Positions 42,509-51,547 are shown, counted from the first letter of the stretch. The stretch is 64,000 nucleotides of DNA from Ruminococcus sp. FC2018 (GCF_000621805.1 NZ_JHXH01000001.1:186001-250000), one strand, 5' to 3'. Made by a program: numbers and translations. The notes: generated from the sequence alone by a model not told the origin.

Positions 42509-44515
42509 ATGGTTCGCAAGGGCTTTTGGTGTGCAATATCTTTCATGTCAGGTTTGTTTCTTGCAAACCTGTTTGATATAAAGCTCTGGTGGCTGTTTGG
42601 TTTAAGTGTCGGGACAGTTTGTACGATCTTTGCGCTTACTTTTAAAAATATCAGGCGATATTTTATTGTCTGTGGTTCATGCTTCGTTCTTGCAACAGCG
42701 TATTGTGCTGCGTATACGCATTTTGTCTATGACAAAATATGTTCGTATGATAATAAGACCGTTACTTTCAGCGGATACATATATGACTATAATTATATCG
42801 GACACGGTCAGGGTTTTCTTACCCTTAAAACAAAGGTTGGCAGCCATTACACAAAGATATCGTTTCTTGTAAGTGACGATGATTACGAGTATTATGATAA
42901 AGTCCGTGTTACCGGCAAAGTGGTCAAACTCAAAGATAACTATAATTTTCTTTCTGAAAAGAACAGTTTTTCCGGGGGAGTGTTTCTTAAAGGTGTCGGG
43001 ACTGCTCAAGTCGAATCTCAAAACGAAAATGCAAATGTCTTGTTCAAGCATATCAGGAATTACAGTGACTATGTTTTTTCAACTTTAAAGCAATATGGGA
43101 CATCTGATGATTCGGGCTTTTTGGGAGCAATGATATGCGGAGATAAAAGCGAAATAGAACCTGCCACGAAGAATATGCTTTACCGCAGCGGTATCGGGCA
43201 CATCTTTGCTGTATCGGGAACACATCTTGTTATTCTTACCACCTTTGTGGGTGGTCTGCTGGGGATCTTCATCAAAGCAAAACGAATAAAAGCAATTCTG
43301 ATGCTGTTTATAACCTGGTCATTTGTCATATTTGCCGGTATGAGTATTTCGGTTATCAGAAGTGCCGTGATGATGACTTTGGTATATTCAGGGGATCTTT
43401 TCCTGAGAAAAAGTGACTGTGCCAATTCTCTTGGAATTGCAGGAATTATTCTTTGCCTTTCCGAGCCTTATTGTGTCCACTCGCCGGCGCTGCTTATGAG
43501 TTTTGCAGCGGCTTTTGCTGCAGGTGCGGTTTCTCCGTTTATTATTAAAAAACTTGAGCTCAGCGGCTGGAAACGCAGGGCTTTTGCTCCGCTTATAACC
43601 TCTTGCGCAGTCTGTGTTTTTATAGCTCCAGTTTGCCTTATCTTTTTCGGTGGCTTTTCTGTGCTTGCGCCGCTGCTTAATATTTTGCTTATTCCCTTGT
43701 GTACACTTGCATTGGCACTTTGCTTTTTAGTTGCGATAACAGGGTGTGTGCCTTTTATTGCAAGTCCGCTTGTGTGGCTGGCTTCAAGACTTATAAGCGT
43801 TGTGCTGAAAGTCGTTGAGCATTGTTCAAAACTGAAGCTGCTTTATGTCACAGGGACAAATGTTTCCTCTATACTTATAATTACAGTAATCTGCGCAGCG
43901 GTGATTCTATTTGTCTGCAGCAGCAGAAAAATATCATATTCCGCAGCGATATTTGGGATTGGAACGCTTGGCTGCGTACTTTGTTCAAATATTTTTCTCC
44001 TTTTGTCCTCAGACAATGTTGAATTGTTTGTCTTTGCAAATAAGAAAAGCTCGGTTGTTGCTTTGACTTATGCAGATAAGGCTTTGATATTTGACCTTGA
44101 CTGCTCAGGGAAATATGCTGATGCCTGCGAAAGGGTACTTAGTAACAATGGTATCCGAAGCGTAAATGCTGTATTTGTTAAATCTGAACCCTATTATACC
44201 GTTGGTAAATACAGCGCTAAGCTTTACCCTAAAGCGGACAAGTATTATTCGGCATCAGAGCTTTACGTTGATGTTCCAAACACAACCCTGCTTTCTGATA
44301 TACAGAAAGTGGAGCTTGACGGAGCCGTGGTATCGAAAACAGATAGTGGATTTGAAATCATTTTAAGTGATAATGTATTCAAGATTTATCCCGAGCGATT
44401 TTGCATCGGACAGGATAATTACGTTACAAATGGCAGATCACTGCATTATTCAGGCAAGGATAATAAGGTAAGGAGTCTTGATTATGAGCTTGCTCTCACC
44501 AACTACTCTTGGTAA
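42509..44515 (+). CDS. comEC: ComEC/Rec2-family DNA-uptake channel with a degenerate C-terminal metallo-beta-lactamase-like region
   Basis: This 668-residue membrane protein has N-terminal helices plus a DUF4131-like OB part (VTFSGYIYDYNYIG), then the competence domain (GAMICGDKSEIEP, GIGHIFAVSGTHLVILT, FVIFAGMSISVIRSAVM). The C-terminal outer part begins DNVELFVFANKKSSVVALTY where family members have a VGQGD motif. It shows LIFDLDCSG where DTG is expected, and the HxHxDH metal site is absent. The channel is therefore intact while the nuclease-like domain is decayed. GAGGTGA precedes the ATG. It overlaps holA by 32 bp, a conserved neighbourhood. Confidence 0.9.
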   Translation: MVRKGFWCAISFMSGLFLANLFDIKLWWLFGLSVGTVCTIFALTFKNIRRYFIVCGSCFVLATAYCAAYTHFVYDKICSYDNKTVTFSGYIYDYNYIGHGQGFLTLKTKVGSHYTKISFLVSDDDYEYYDKVRVTGKVVKLKDNYNFLSEKNSFSGGVFLKGVGTAQVESQNENANVLFKHIRNYSDYVFSTLKQYGTSDDSGFLGAMICGDKSEIEPATKNMLYRSGIGHIFAVSGTHLVILTTFVGGLLGIFIKAKRIKAILMLFITWSFVIFAGMSISVIRSAVMMTLVYSGDLFLRKSDCANSLGIAGIILCLSEPYCVHSPALLMSFAAAFAAGAVSPFIIKKLELSGWKRRAFAPLITSCAVCVFIAPVCLIFFGGFSVLAPLLNILLIPLCTLALALCFLVAITGCVPFIASPLVWLASRLISVVLKVVEHCSKLKLLYVTGTNVSSILIITVICAAVILFVCSSRKISYSAAIFGIGTLGCVLCSNIFLLLSSDNVELFVFANKKSSVVALTYADKALIFDLDCSGKYADACERVLSNNGIRSVNAVFVKSEPYYTVGKYSAKLYPKADKYYSASELYVDVPNTTLLSDIQKVELDGAVVSKTDSGFEIILSDNVFKIYPERFCIGQDNYVTNGRSLHYSGKDNKVRSLDYELALTNYSW

Positions 44516-45542
44516 AGAAATAAGAGAAAATAATATATATTGCATTTACTACTTTTACGGACATGATGTAGCCACATTGGAGGCATATACCAATAAGCTT
44601 GTAAAACGGCTTTGTCCTGTGGACGCCCAGGCTATGAACCTGCATAAGTTTGACGGTAAAAAGCTTGACATTCCGGCACTTGCCGATGCTGCCCAGGCTT
44701 TGCCTATGTTTGCCGATAGGGTAGTCATTACAATAAACGATCTGAATATGGACAGTGTCAATAAAGATGACGCAGATGCTATACGAAAGATACTAAAGAG
44801 CGTTCAGGAGGGTACAACTGTAATTATTTATGCTACCGGAACGGATCTTTATAAGAACAAGAAAAATCTGACTGATAAAAACAAACGGTTCTGTGATTTC
44901 TGCAATAAGATAGGGTGCGTCTGCGATTTTGCACTTAAAAATACATACGAAATGGGTAGGTCAATAGCAGGTGAACTGAGTAAGCTGGGATGCACAATTT
45001 CCAGGAAGAACGCTGAATATCTTGCCGAGTTATGCCTTTGCAATACGGGCTATGTAAAGCAGGAGGTCAAAAAGCTTGCCGACTACACAGGCTGTGGGGA
45101 GATAACAAAAGAGATCATCGACCTTTTGTGTATAAAACACGTTGAATCGGACGGATATTCTCTTGCAATGAACATTGTCCGTTCAAGGGCAGATCTTGTT
45201 TTCACAAGACTTGACGAACTTTCCCAACAAAACTATGAGCCCTTTGAGATACTTGGCATTATCAGCTTTTCAATAGGGGATATGCTCAGAGCCAAGCTTG
45301 CAAGATCTTCTTCTCTTAATATCAGTGATGTCGTCAGCGACTTTGATTACCCTAAGAACAGAGAATTTGCTGTTAAGAATATGTATAACGACTGTGCCAA
45401 TATCTCACTTAACAGAATAAAGAGTATACTTGAAATACTTTCAGATACCGATCTGACTTTAAAGACCCATTCTTCCGGTAAATCATCTGATATGCTAACG
45501 CTTGAACAAGGAATTGCCAGATGTATGGCACTAAGGAACTGA
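44484..45542 (+). CDS. holA: DNA polymerase III delta subunit
   Basis: This 352-residue protein is a divergent AAA+-like clamp-loader subunit. It has YYFYGHDVATLEAYTNKLV (a degenerate P-loop region), MNLHKFDGKKLD, LPMFADRVVITINDL and the C-terminal helical collar (YEPFEILGIISFSIGDMLR, DLTLKTHSSGKSSDMLTLE). It opens the sliding clamp within the clamp loader. AAGGAG lies 8 nt before ATG 44484; in-frame TTG 44478 is less likely. It overlaps comEC, the usual arrangement, and precedes the M5-like gene by 4 bp. Confidence 0.92.
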   Translation: MSLLSPTTLGKEIRENNIYCIYYFYGHDVATLEAYTNKLVKRLCPVDAQAMNLHKFDGKKLDIPALADAAQALPMFADRVVITINDLNMDSVNKDDADAIRKILKSVQEGTTVIIYATGTDLYKNKKNLTDKNKRFCDFCNKIGCVCDFALKNTYEMGRSIAGELSKLGCTISRKNAEYLAELCLCNTGYVKQEVKKLADYTGCGEITKEIIDLLCIKHVESDGYSLAMNIVRSRADLVFTRLDELSQQNYEPFEILGIISFSIGDMLRAKLARSSSLNISDVVSDFDYPKNREFAVKNMYNDCANISLNRIKSILEILSDTDLTLKTHSSGKSSDMLTLEQGIARCMALRN

Positions 45543-45546
45543 TATA

Positions 45547-46146
45547 ATGGATAAACTAAAGATCCGCCAGACAATTATTGTTGAGGGAAAATACGATAAA
45601 ATAAAGCTTTCTGCCATAGTTGATGCGGTAATAATCTGTACAAACGGATTCGGGATATTCAACGACAAAAACAAATCTGAGCTTATAAGACATTATGCTT
45701 CCAACACAGGGATAATAATTCTTACCGATTCGGACTACGCAGGAATGATGATAAGAAACCATATCAAAGGCATTGTTTCAAGCGGCAAAATAATAAATCT
45801 CTATATCCCTGAGATATTCGGCAAGGAAAAACGCAAGAGCACTGCCTCAAAAGAAGGAAAGCTTGGAGTGGAGGGTATCGACGTCACAGTTCTTAGGGAT
45901 GTGTTTGAAAAATCCGGAGTGCTTGCACAGGATAAAGACGGGGAAGATAAAGTTACAGCCAATGACTTTTATCAGCTCGGACTGAGTGGAAAACCTTTCA
46001 GCTCCAATATGCGCAAACAGCTTTGTAAAAAGCTTTCGATCCCCGTAGGATTAAGCACCAAGGCACTTATGGATTATATAAATTCTTCCGTTGACCACTC
46101 AGCTTTTTATAATGCCATAAGCCAAATATTAAATGATACACCTTGA
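45547..46146 (+). CDS. TOPRIM protein related to ribonuclease M5
   Basis: This 199-residue protein has an N-terminal TOPRIM fold: IIVEGKYDKIKL supplies the catalytic Glu and ILTDSDYAGMMIR the DxD. GVEGIDVTVLRDVF and a C-terminal helical part resemble the DUF4093 domain of M5-like proteins. RNase M5 matures 5S rRNA in Firmicutes; this variant group may or may not do so. It begins 4 bp after holA. Its end overlaps the pyrB promoter. Confidence 0.82.
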   Translation: MDKLKIRQTIIVEGKYDKIKLSAIVDAVIICTNGFGIFNDKNKSELIRHYASNTGIIILTDSDYAGMMIRNHIKGIVSSGKIINLYIPEIFGKEKRKSTASKEGKLGVEGIDVTVLRDVFEKSGVLAQDKDGEDKVTANDFYQLGLSGKPFSSNMRKQLCKKLSIPVGLSTKALMDYINSSVDHSAFYNAISQILNDTP

Positions 46147-46171
46147 AACTATCAGACTTTTATGATATAAT
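46143..46171 (+). promoter_or_regulatory. Promoter of pyrB
   Basis: TTGAAA (46143-46148) and TATAAT (46166-46171) have a 17-bp spacer. The -35 overlaps the stop codon of the preceding gene; the in-frame TTG there is part of the -35 and is not a start codon. Confidence 0.85.
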
Positions 46172-46196
46172 ATATCCGGATAAGGAGATGTGTAAA

Positions 46197-47279
46197 TTGA
46201 TCTATAATAATCTTAATCTGATAGATCTCAACGATTACCCTGTTCAGTGGTGGGAGAAACTTTTGTCCAGGGCTCACGATATAATTGCCGACCCGGCAAA
46301 GTACTCCAAGGCTTGTGAAGGAAAGATCATGGGAACTCTTTTTTATGAACCTTCCACAAGAACACAGATGTCTTTTCAGACAGCTATGCTAAGACTTGGA
46401 GGAACTATCATAGGCTTTGATAATCCCGCTACCTCATCTGTTGCAAAGGGTGAAAATATTAAGGATACTACCAAGATCGTTTCCGGATATGCCGATGTAG
46501 TGGTAATGCGTCATCCAGTCGCAGGTTCTGTAAAGGCAGCTGCCCTTACCACAGAATGTCCCATAATAAATGCAGGGGACGGCGGTCATCTTCACCCTAC
46601 CCAGACACTCACTGATCTGCTTACACTCAAAGAAGAAAAGGGACACCTTGATAATATGACGATCGGTTTCTGCGGTGATCTTAAAAATGGGCGTACCGTT
46701 CATTCCCTTATAAAAGCTATGTCCTGTTTCAAAAACAATAAGTTTGTGCTGATCTCCACACCTGAGTTGACTTTGCCTACATATATTAAGGATATGCTGT
46801 GTGCAGGCGGGCATGATTTTATTGAAGAGACTGATCTTGATAAGGCTATTGACGGGCTTGATGTGCTTTATATGACAAGGATCCAGCGTGAGAGGTTTGC
46901 AAGTATTGAGGATTATGAAAAGCAAAAAGGCAATTATATCCTTGACAATAAAAAAATGTCGCACGCCAAGGATGATCTTGTTGTGCTTCATCCGCTGCCA
47001 CGTGTGGATGAAATTGCTATCGAGGTGGATGACGATCCCAGGGCAATGTATTTCAAACAGGCTAAATACGGAATGTTTATTCGTATGGCGCTGATATTGA
47101 CTGTGCTTGAGAATACCGATAAACCTGCACCGCTTATAGTTGGCAGCGAGCATATTCATACCAAATGCTCAAATCCGAATTGTATCACTCACCAGGAAAC
47201 ATATTTGCCCCATTATTTTCACGGGGACGGAACAACCCTTGTTTGTGAGTACTGTGACGAAAGAACACTTGTGGAATAG
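46197..47279 (+). CDS. pyrB: Aspartate carbamoyltransferase with a C-terminal PyrI-like zinc domain
   Basis: This enzyme of about 360 residues condenses carbamoyl phosphate with aspartate in pyrimidine synthesis. It has the carbamoyl-phosphate site FYEPSTRTQMSF, RHPVAGS, HPTQTLTDLLTL, LYMTRIQRERF and HPLPRVDEIA, all ATCase-specific. After the usual end, residues in the last 45 form Cx4C-x20-CxxC (CSNPNC and CEYC), which matches the zinc domain of the regulatory chain PyrI (CPNSNC and CKYC) without its allosteric domain. TTG 46197 with AAGGAG upstream is preferred; TTG 46143 is in the promoter. Confidence 0.93.
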   Translation: MIYNNLNLIDLNDYPVQWWEKLLSRAHDIIADPAKYSKACEGKIMGTLFYEPSTRTQMSFQTAMLRLGGTIIGFDNPATSSVAKGENIKDTTKIVSGYADVVVMRHPVAGSVKAAALTTECPIINAGDGGHLHPTQTLTDLLTLKEEKGHLDNMTIGFCGDLKNGRTVHSLIKAMSCFKNNKFVLISTPELTLPTYIKDMLCAGGHDFIEETDLDKAIDGLDVLYMTRIQRERFASIEDYEKQKGNYILDNKKMSHAKDDLVVLHPLPRVDEIAIEVDDDPRAMYFKQAKYGMFIRMALILTVLENTDKPAPLIVGSEHIHTKCSNPNCITHQETYLPHYFHGDGTTLVCEYCDERTLVE

Positions 47280-47322
47280 CAGCAACTGATGCATAGGTCT
47301 TTGGTATATTCATAAAAACAAT

Positions 47323-47370
47323 CAACCTTACATATTGTGTCTTTCGCACAACGTGTAAGGTTGTTTTTTT
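47323..47370. terminator. Bidirectional terminator after pyrB
   Basis: CAACCTTACA (47323-47332) pairs with TGTAAGGTTG (47354-47363), with an inner TTGTG/CACAA stem, followed by a run of T. Confidence 0.9.
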
Positions 47371-47692
47371 AGTGAAGTTTGAAATCCGGTGTTATGGTTC
47401 TGCGGACTTTTTTGAATTCTTCTACTGCCTGTGTAAGGTCATTGCGTGTGTTTTCAAGACCCTGGGCTGTCATAGGCTCATGAAATTCGCAGACAAATTC
47501 ATTTACATTGCTGAAACATTGTGTCCCGTACCATACATATGTGTGCAGTTCTTTCAATGCAGGTGTGTTTTCATCACCCTTTTGATCAACAGGCTCTATT
47601 CTGTAACTGAAATTGGTATATAAACTTCCTGCCCAGATATTTTTCTGCGTAAAGAATGAAATAGTAGGCAGATCAAAGTATCCCTTTAGCAT
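47369..47692 (-). CDS. Small protein of unknown function
   Basis: This is about 107 residues from ATG 47692, with GAGGTGA upstream; in-frame GTG 47701 overlaps that site. It begins MLKGYFDLPTISFF and continues with mixed alpha/beta sequence, Trp/Tyr-rich in the middle (HTYVWYGTQCF) and charged at the end. No signal peptide or membrane segment is visible, and I do not recognise a family. It has its own consensus promoter, which supports a real gene. Confidence 0.75.
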   Translation of the reverse strand: MLKGYFDLPTISFFTQKNIWAGSLYTNFSYRIEPVDQKGDENTPALKELHTYVWYGTQCFSNVNEFVCEFHEPMTAQGLENTRNDLTQAVEEFKKVRRTITPDFKLH

Positions 47693-47710
47693 TTTTTTCA
47701 CCTCATTTAC

Positions 47711-47739
47711 ATTATACTATATACAAGCATTTTTTTCAA
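47711..47739 (-). promoter_or_regulatory. Promoter of the small unknown gene
   Basis: On the minus strand TTGAAA (47739-47734) and TATAAT (47716-47711) have a 17-bp spacer. Confidence 0.85.
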
Positions 47740-47846
47740 TAGTTTATACTGTTATTAAGTTGTTAAATAAAAATTGGTATAATTTCAACGAAATAAAAGC
47801 GTAAATATGGTAAAATTAGATGATTAAGTTTAGAAAGGATATTATA

Positions 47847-49316
47847 ATGACTGCATTAAATGATTTTCTCCAGTCTCTGGATGACTATGTATGGGGGATA
47901 CCGCTGATTGTTGCAATACTTTTTGTCGGGATTTTCCTTACATTCAGAGTCAGGTTTATACAGCTCTTTCATCTTCCCAGAGCTTTTTATTTTATGTTCA
48001 AAAATGAAAAAGGAACTGACGGAGGGGAAATATCAAGCTTTGCAGCACTTTGTACAGCTCTTTCTGCAACAATAGGAACAGGAAATATAGTTGGCGTTGC
48101 AACAGCTGTGGGTATCCTTGCGGGCGGTCCGGGAGCACTTTTCTGGATGTGGATCGCTGCTCTGTTTGGAATGGCTACAAAATATGCAGAGTGTTTTCTG
48201 GCGGTTAAATACAGAAAAATCGATAAGGACGGACATATTCTCGGAGGACCTTTTTATTATATTGAATACGGTATGGGCAAAAAATGGAAATGGCTTGCAA
48301 AAGTCTTTGCATTTTTCGGTACCTGCGTAGGAATTTTCGGTATTGGTACATTTTCCCAGATCAACGGAATAACTACGGCTTTCCAGAATTTTTTTGACGA
48401 GAACAGAACCAATACGATCTCCATTTTTGGAAAAGAGTATACCTTAGCTGTAGTCATATCCGGCGCAATTATAACTGTTTGTGCTGCGTTGGTTATAGTC
48501 GGCGGTATCAAGCGTATATCCGGTGTTTCTCAGGTGGTTGTACCGTTTATGGCTGTTCTGTATGCTATCGCTGCGGTTAGCCTGATAGTTCTGAATATAA
48601 ATAAGCTGCCGGGAGCTGTTTCAGTTATTTTTAAAAGTGCATTTAATATGAAAGCTGTTGCCGGCGGAACAATTCCGATGATGTTTCTGGCAATGCAAAA
48701 GGGTGTTGCAAGGGGTATATTCTCAAATGAAGCCGGACTTGGCTCTGCGCCGATTGCTGCGGCTGCTGCACAGACGAAAGAGCCTGTAAGACAGGGACTT
48801 GTCTCTATGATGGGTACATTTATAGATACTGTTGTGATCTGCACTATGACGGGATTTGCAATTGTCATGATGGGCAGTTACGATGCGATAAATCCTGTTA
48901 CAAATGCACCATATGAGGGCGTTGAGGTGACAACTCATGCTTTCCGCAACGGATTTTCTTTCCTTCCGTCATCAATTCCAGCTTTTGTGCTGATGATCTG
49001 CCTTGTATTCTTTGCCTTTACGACCATACTTGGTTGGAACTATTACGGTGAGCGGTGTATGGAGTATCTTACCGGCGGAAATACAAAGGCTGTAAAAGTA
49101 TATAGATATCTTTATATCCTTGCCATAGCCATTGGTCCTTACATGACAGTTTCAGCTGTCTGGACAATAGCGGATATATTCAACGGATTGATGGCGATAC
49201 CTAACCTGGTTGCTCTTGTGGCACTAAATGGGGTAGTGGCAGGTGATACGAAGAAGTATGTTAAAAAGCTTGCACGTTGTAAAAACATAAGAAAGCTGTC
49301 AAAAAGGAGGGCGTAA
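47847..49316 (+). CDS. Sodium:alanine symporter (AGCS family)
   Basis: This 489-residue transporter has about eleven membrane helices. AGCS signatures are visible: ALCTALSATIGTGNIVGVAT in the first half, GGPGALFWMWIAALFGMATKYAE, and GIFSNEAGLGSAPIAAAAA. It brings in alanine or glycine with Na+. AAAGGAT precedes ATG 47847; the longer in-frame start at 47820 lacks a ribosome site. TATAAT at 47778-47783 is a plausible -10 with a weak -35. The GNAT gene follows directly. Confidence 0.95.
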   Translation: MTALNDFLQSLDDYVWGIPLIVAILFVGIFLTFRVRFIQLFHLPRAFYFMFKNEKGTDGGEISSFAALCTALSATIGTGNIVGVATAVGILAGGPGALFWMWIAALFGMATKYAECFLAVKYRKIDKDGHILGGPFYYIEYGMGKKWKWLAKVFAFFGTCVGIFGIGTFSQINGITTAFQNFFDENRTNTISIFGKEYTLAVVISGAIITVCAALVIVGGIKRISGVSQVVVPFMAVLYAIAAVSLIVLNINKLPGAVSVIFKSAFNMKAVAGGTIPMMFLAMQKGVARGIFSNEAGLGSAPIAAAAAQTKEPVRQGLVSMMGTFIDTVVICTMTGFAIVMMGSYDAINPVTNAPYEGVEVTTHAFRNGFSFLPSSIPAFVLMICLVFFAFTTILGWNYYGERCMEYLTGGNTKAVKVYRYLYILAIAIGPYMTVSAVWTIADIFNGLMAIPNLVALVALNGVVAGDTKKYVKKLARCKNIRKLSKRRA

Positions 49317-49859
49317 ATGATCCTTGAAACTGAGCGTCTTATACTGCGAAAGTGGGAAGAAAGCGATGCACAGAGCCTTTATGAATATGCCAAAGATCCC
49401 GATGTAGGTCCTATCGCCGGCTGGCCTCCACACAAGAATGTTGAAGAAAGTCTTGATATAATCAGAAATTTTTTTAATGATCCATACACTTTTGCTGTGT
49501 GCCTGAAGCAGGACAATAAGGCTATCGGCTGCGTCGGACTAAAAATTGGTGATAACACTGATCTTACGGATAAAAGTGATGAGTGTGAACTGGGCTACTG
49601 GATAGGCAAACCGTTCTGGGGCAGAGGTATTATCCCCGAGGCTGCCGGGGAAATACTCAGATACGCATTTGAGGATCTGAAAATGTCTGCTGTCTGGTGT
49701 GGATATTACGATGGTAACGAAAAATCAAAGCGAGTCCAGGAAAAATGCGGATTTGTTTATCAGTTTACAAGTCATGACATTGATGTGCCGCTTTTAAAGG
49801 AAAAGCGTACAGGTCATGTGTCACTTCTCACTAAAGAGGATTGGCTTAAAAATAAATAA
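49317..49859 (+). CDS. GNAT-family acetyltransferase (RimJ/RimL-like)
   Basis: This 180-residue protein has the opening ILETERLILRKWEESDAQSL, the middle CELGYWIGKPFWGRGIIPEA with the acetyl-CoA loop, and AVWCGYYDGNEKSKRVQEKCGF, the common RimJ/RimL-like arrangement. The acceptor is unknown. The ATG starts one base after the symporter stop and AAAAAGGAGG is inside the end of that gene, so the two are co-translated. A terminator follows. Confidence 0.92.
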   Translation: MILETERLILRKWEESDAQSLYEYAKDPDVGPIAGWPPHKNVEESLDIIRNFFNDPYTFAVCLKQDNKAIGCVGLKIGDNTDLTDKSDECELGYWIGKPFWGRGIIPEAAGEILRYAFEDLKMSAVWCGYYDGNEKSKRVQEKCGFVYQFTSHDIDVPLLKEKRTGHVSLLTKEDWLKNK

Positions 49860-49864
49860 TGAAA

Positions 49865-49900
49865 ACAAGCCTTGCTGTTGTGATAGCAAGGCTTTGTTGT
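49865..49900. terminator. Bidirectional terminator
   Basis: AAGCCTTGC (49867-49875) pairs with GCAAGGCTT (49886-49894), then TGTTG. It sits between converging genes. Confidence 0.8.
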
Positions 49901-49903
49901 TAT

Positions 49904-50713
49904 TCAAAAGTGTTCAAGCAGAAATCTTGCAACTCCGTCATCGTTGTTTGATGCAATAATGCCCGTTGCATTTTCTTTAAGCCTTTCGTCGGCATTTTCC
50001 ACTGCATATGCTTCATCTGCGATCATAAACATATCAATATCGTTTATACCGTCGCCAAATACAATAGTTTTGTCACAGTCACAGAGCTTTTTGAGTTGTT
50101 TTACTGCATTTGCCTTAGAAGCAGACTTTGGGATAATCTCAAGCCATTGCTCCCCTGAGTAAATATCACTTTGATAGAAACAGTTGTATACGTCTTTGTA
50201 CTTTTTGTATACCGGCTCAAGCCTTTGCGGCTCGTCAATACAGGTGAAATAGTATATCTCACCAGCGGTAAGCTCTGTCAGGTTTTTAACAGGTCTGTCT
50301 CTGGGATCACCTTTTCTTGTAATCAGAAAATCTGATTCAGCCTTGCTGACATTTTCCTTTATGTATGAAAAACTCTCGATGCCGTCCGAAAATGAATAGA
50401 TTATGGGATAAATACCATTGTGTATAAGCTCATATGTTAGCTTCTCTGCCTGATGTTTTTCAAAAGTATTCTTTATAAGCAGCTCACCTGTCAAGCTGTC
50501 CTTTATAAGCGTGCCGTTGTAGACTATAACGGGTATTTTTGCTGTCAGACCCTTGGTCACTTTTTGTGAAGTATTGAATGAACGTGCCGTTGCATATGAA
50601 AAAAGCATACCCTTGCTGACAAGACTGTTTATAGTTGAGTTGGTAAAATCAGATGTGCACTGGTCGCTTGAGAGCAAAGTTCCGTCAAGGTCGGATACGT
50701 ATAGAGTTTTCAT
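49904..50713 (-). CDS. Cof-type HAD-superfamily phosphatase
   Basis: This 269-residue protein has HAD motif I YVSDLDGTLLSSD (nucleophile Asp), motif II FSYATARS, and motif III/IV with FGDGINDIDMF. A Cof-type cap domain lies between. These are cytoplasmic sugar-phosphate or flavin-phosphate phosphatases with broad specificity. ATG 50713 has GGGTGA upstream; the in-frame start at 50740 is less likely. It is divergent from pyrE. Confidence 0.92.
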   Translation of the reverse strand: MKTLYVSDLDGTLLSSDQCTSDFTNSTINSLVSKGMLFSYATARSFNTSQKVTKGLTAKIPVIVYNGTLIKDSLTGELLIKNTFEKHQAEKLTYELIHNGIYPIIYSFSDGIESFSYIKENVSKAESDFLITRKGDPRDRPVKNLTELTAGEIYYFTCIDEPQRLEPVYKKYKDVYNCFYQSDIYSGEQWLEIIPKSASKANAVKQLKKLCDCDKTIVFGDGINDIDMFMIADEAYAVENADERLKENATGIIASNNDDGVARFLLEHF

Positions 50714-50730
50714 TTTATCACCCAAGGGAA

Positions 50731-50759
50731 AGTATATCACTATATAAAATCACTGTCAA
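50731..50759 (-). promoter_or_regulatory. Promoter of the HAD phosphatase gene
   Basis: On the minus strand TTGACA (50759-50754) and TATACT (50736-50731) have a 17-bp spacer. Confidence 0.88.
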
Positions 50760-50790
50760 CAAAAACACCTTGCTTTATTGGAAATATCTA

Positions 50791-50819
50791 TTGAAAAAAA
50801 TGAAGATATGTGATACAAT
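50791..50819 (+). promoter_or_regulatory. Promoter of pyrE
   Basis: TTGAAA (50791-50796) and TACAAT (50814-50819) have a 17-bp spacer. Confidence 0.85.
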
Positions 50820-50853
50820 ACATATAGTAATTAACAGAAAGGAATTGCTTAAC

Positions 50854-51516
50854 ATGACTTATAAGGAAAACTTTATCAGATTTATGGTGGATTGCGGAGT
50901 GCTGACTTTTGGCGACTTTACCCTTAAAAGCGGAAGGAAAGCACCGTATTTTGTAAATACCGGAAACTATAAGACCGGAGCACAGCTTGCTAAGCTTGGC
51001 GAGTTTTATGCCGAGTGCATAAAGGAAAACAATATTGAGGTCCAGACACTTTTCGGACCTGCATATAAAGGCATTCCTCTTGCAGTTTCTGCATCTGTTG
51101 CTTTGTATAATAAATACGGCATGGAAGTCAGCTATTGCTTTGACAGAAAGGAAGTCAAGGACCATGGCGAGGGCGGAATGTTTGTAGGCAAAAAGCTGGG
51201 CGACGGAGAAAAAGTTGTTATTATCGAAGACGTTATGACATCAGGAAAAGCTCTTCGTGAGGTTATGCCAAAGCTTATCGGAGCTGCAAATGTTGACGTT
51301 ACGGCTATGGTAATAACCGTTGATAGAATGGAAAAAGCCCTTGACAGCGATCTTTCTGCGGTTGACCAGGCTTATAAGGATTTTGGTGTAAAGGTATATT
51401 CTATTGTTAATATCAATGATATTATCGATGCGATTAGAAACGGAGTTGTTGAGGGAAAAGAGTTTCTTGACAAAATGCTGGAGTACAGAGACACCTACGG
51501 TGCTAATAAATTATGA
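50854..51516 (+). CDS. pyrE: Orotate phosphoribosyltransferase
   Basis: This 220-residue enzyme joins orotate to PRPP to give OMP in pyrimidine synthesis. It has GDFTLKSGRKAPYFVNTG (orotate side), FGPAYKGIPLA, YCFDRKEVKDHGEGG (mobile loop) and the PRPP motif VVIIEDVMTSGKALRE. The start is ATG 50854 with AAAGGA upstream; the longer in-frame reading from 50653 runs through the promoter. pyrB lies 4.7 kb away in its own unit, so the pyrimidine genes are dispersed here. Confidence 0.97.
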   Translation: MTYKENFIRFMVDCGVLTFGDFTLKSGRKAPYFVNTGNYKTGAQLAKLGEFYAECIKENNIEVQTLFGPAYKGIPLAVSASVALYNKYGMEVSYCFDRKEVKDHGEGGMFVGKKLGDGEKVVIIEDVMTSGKALREVMPKLIGAANVDVTAMVITVDRMEKALDSDLSAVDQAYKDFGVKVYSIVNINDIIDAIRNGVVEGKEFLDKMLEYRDTYGANKL

Positions 51517-51521
51517 TTTAG

Positions 51522-51547
51522 TTACAAATTGAAAACATTTGTAATTT
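51522..51547 (+). terminator. Weak AT-rich hairpin after pyrE
   Basis: TTACAAAT (51522-51529) pairs with ATTTGTAA (51537-51544), followed by TTT. It is AT-only apart from one C-G pair, so termination is uncertain. Confidence 0.45.

Noticed and set aside
46143-46196. TTG 46143 as the pyrB start
   Set aside because: It is the -35 box TTGAAA of a consensus promoter and has no ribosome site; TTG 46197 has AAGGAG upstream.
50653-50853. 67-codon N-terminal extension of pyrE
   Set aside because: It runs antisense through the HAD gene start and over the pyrE promoter, and shows no family similarity.
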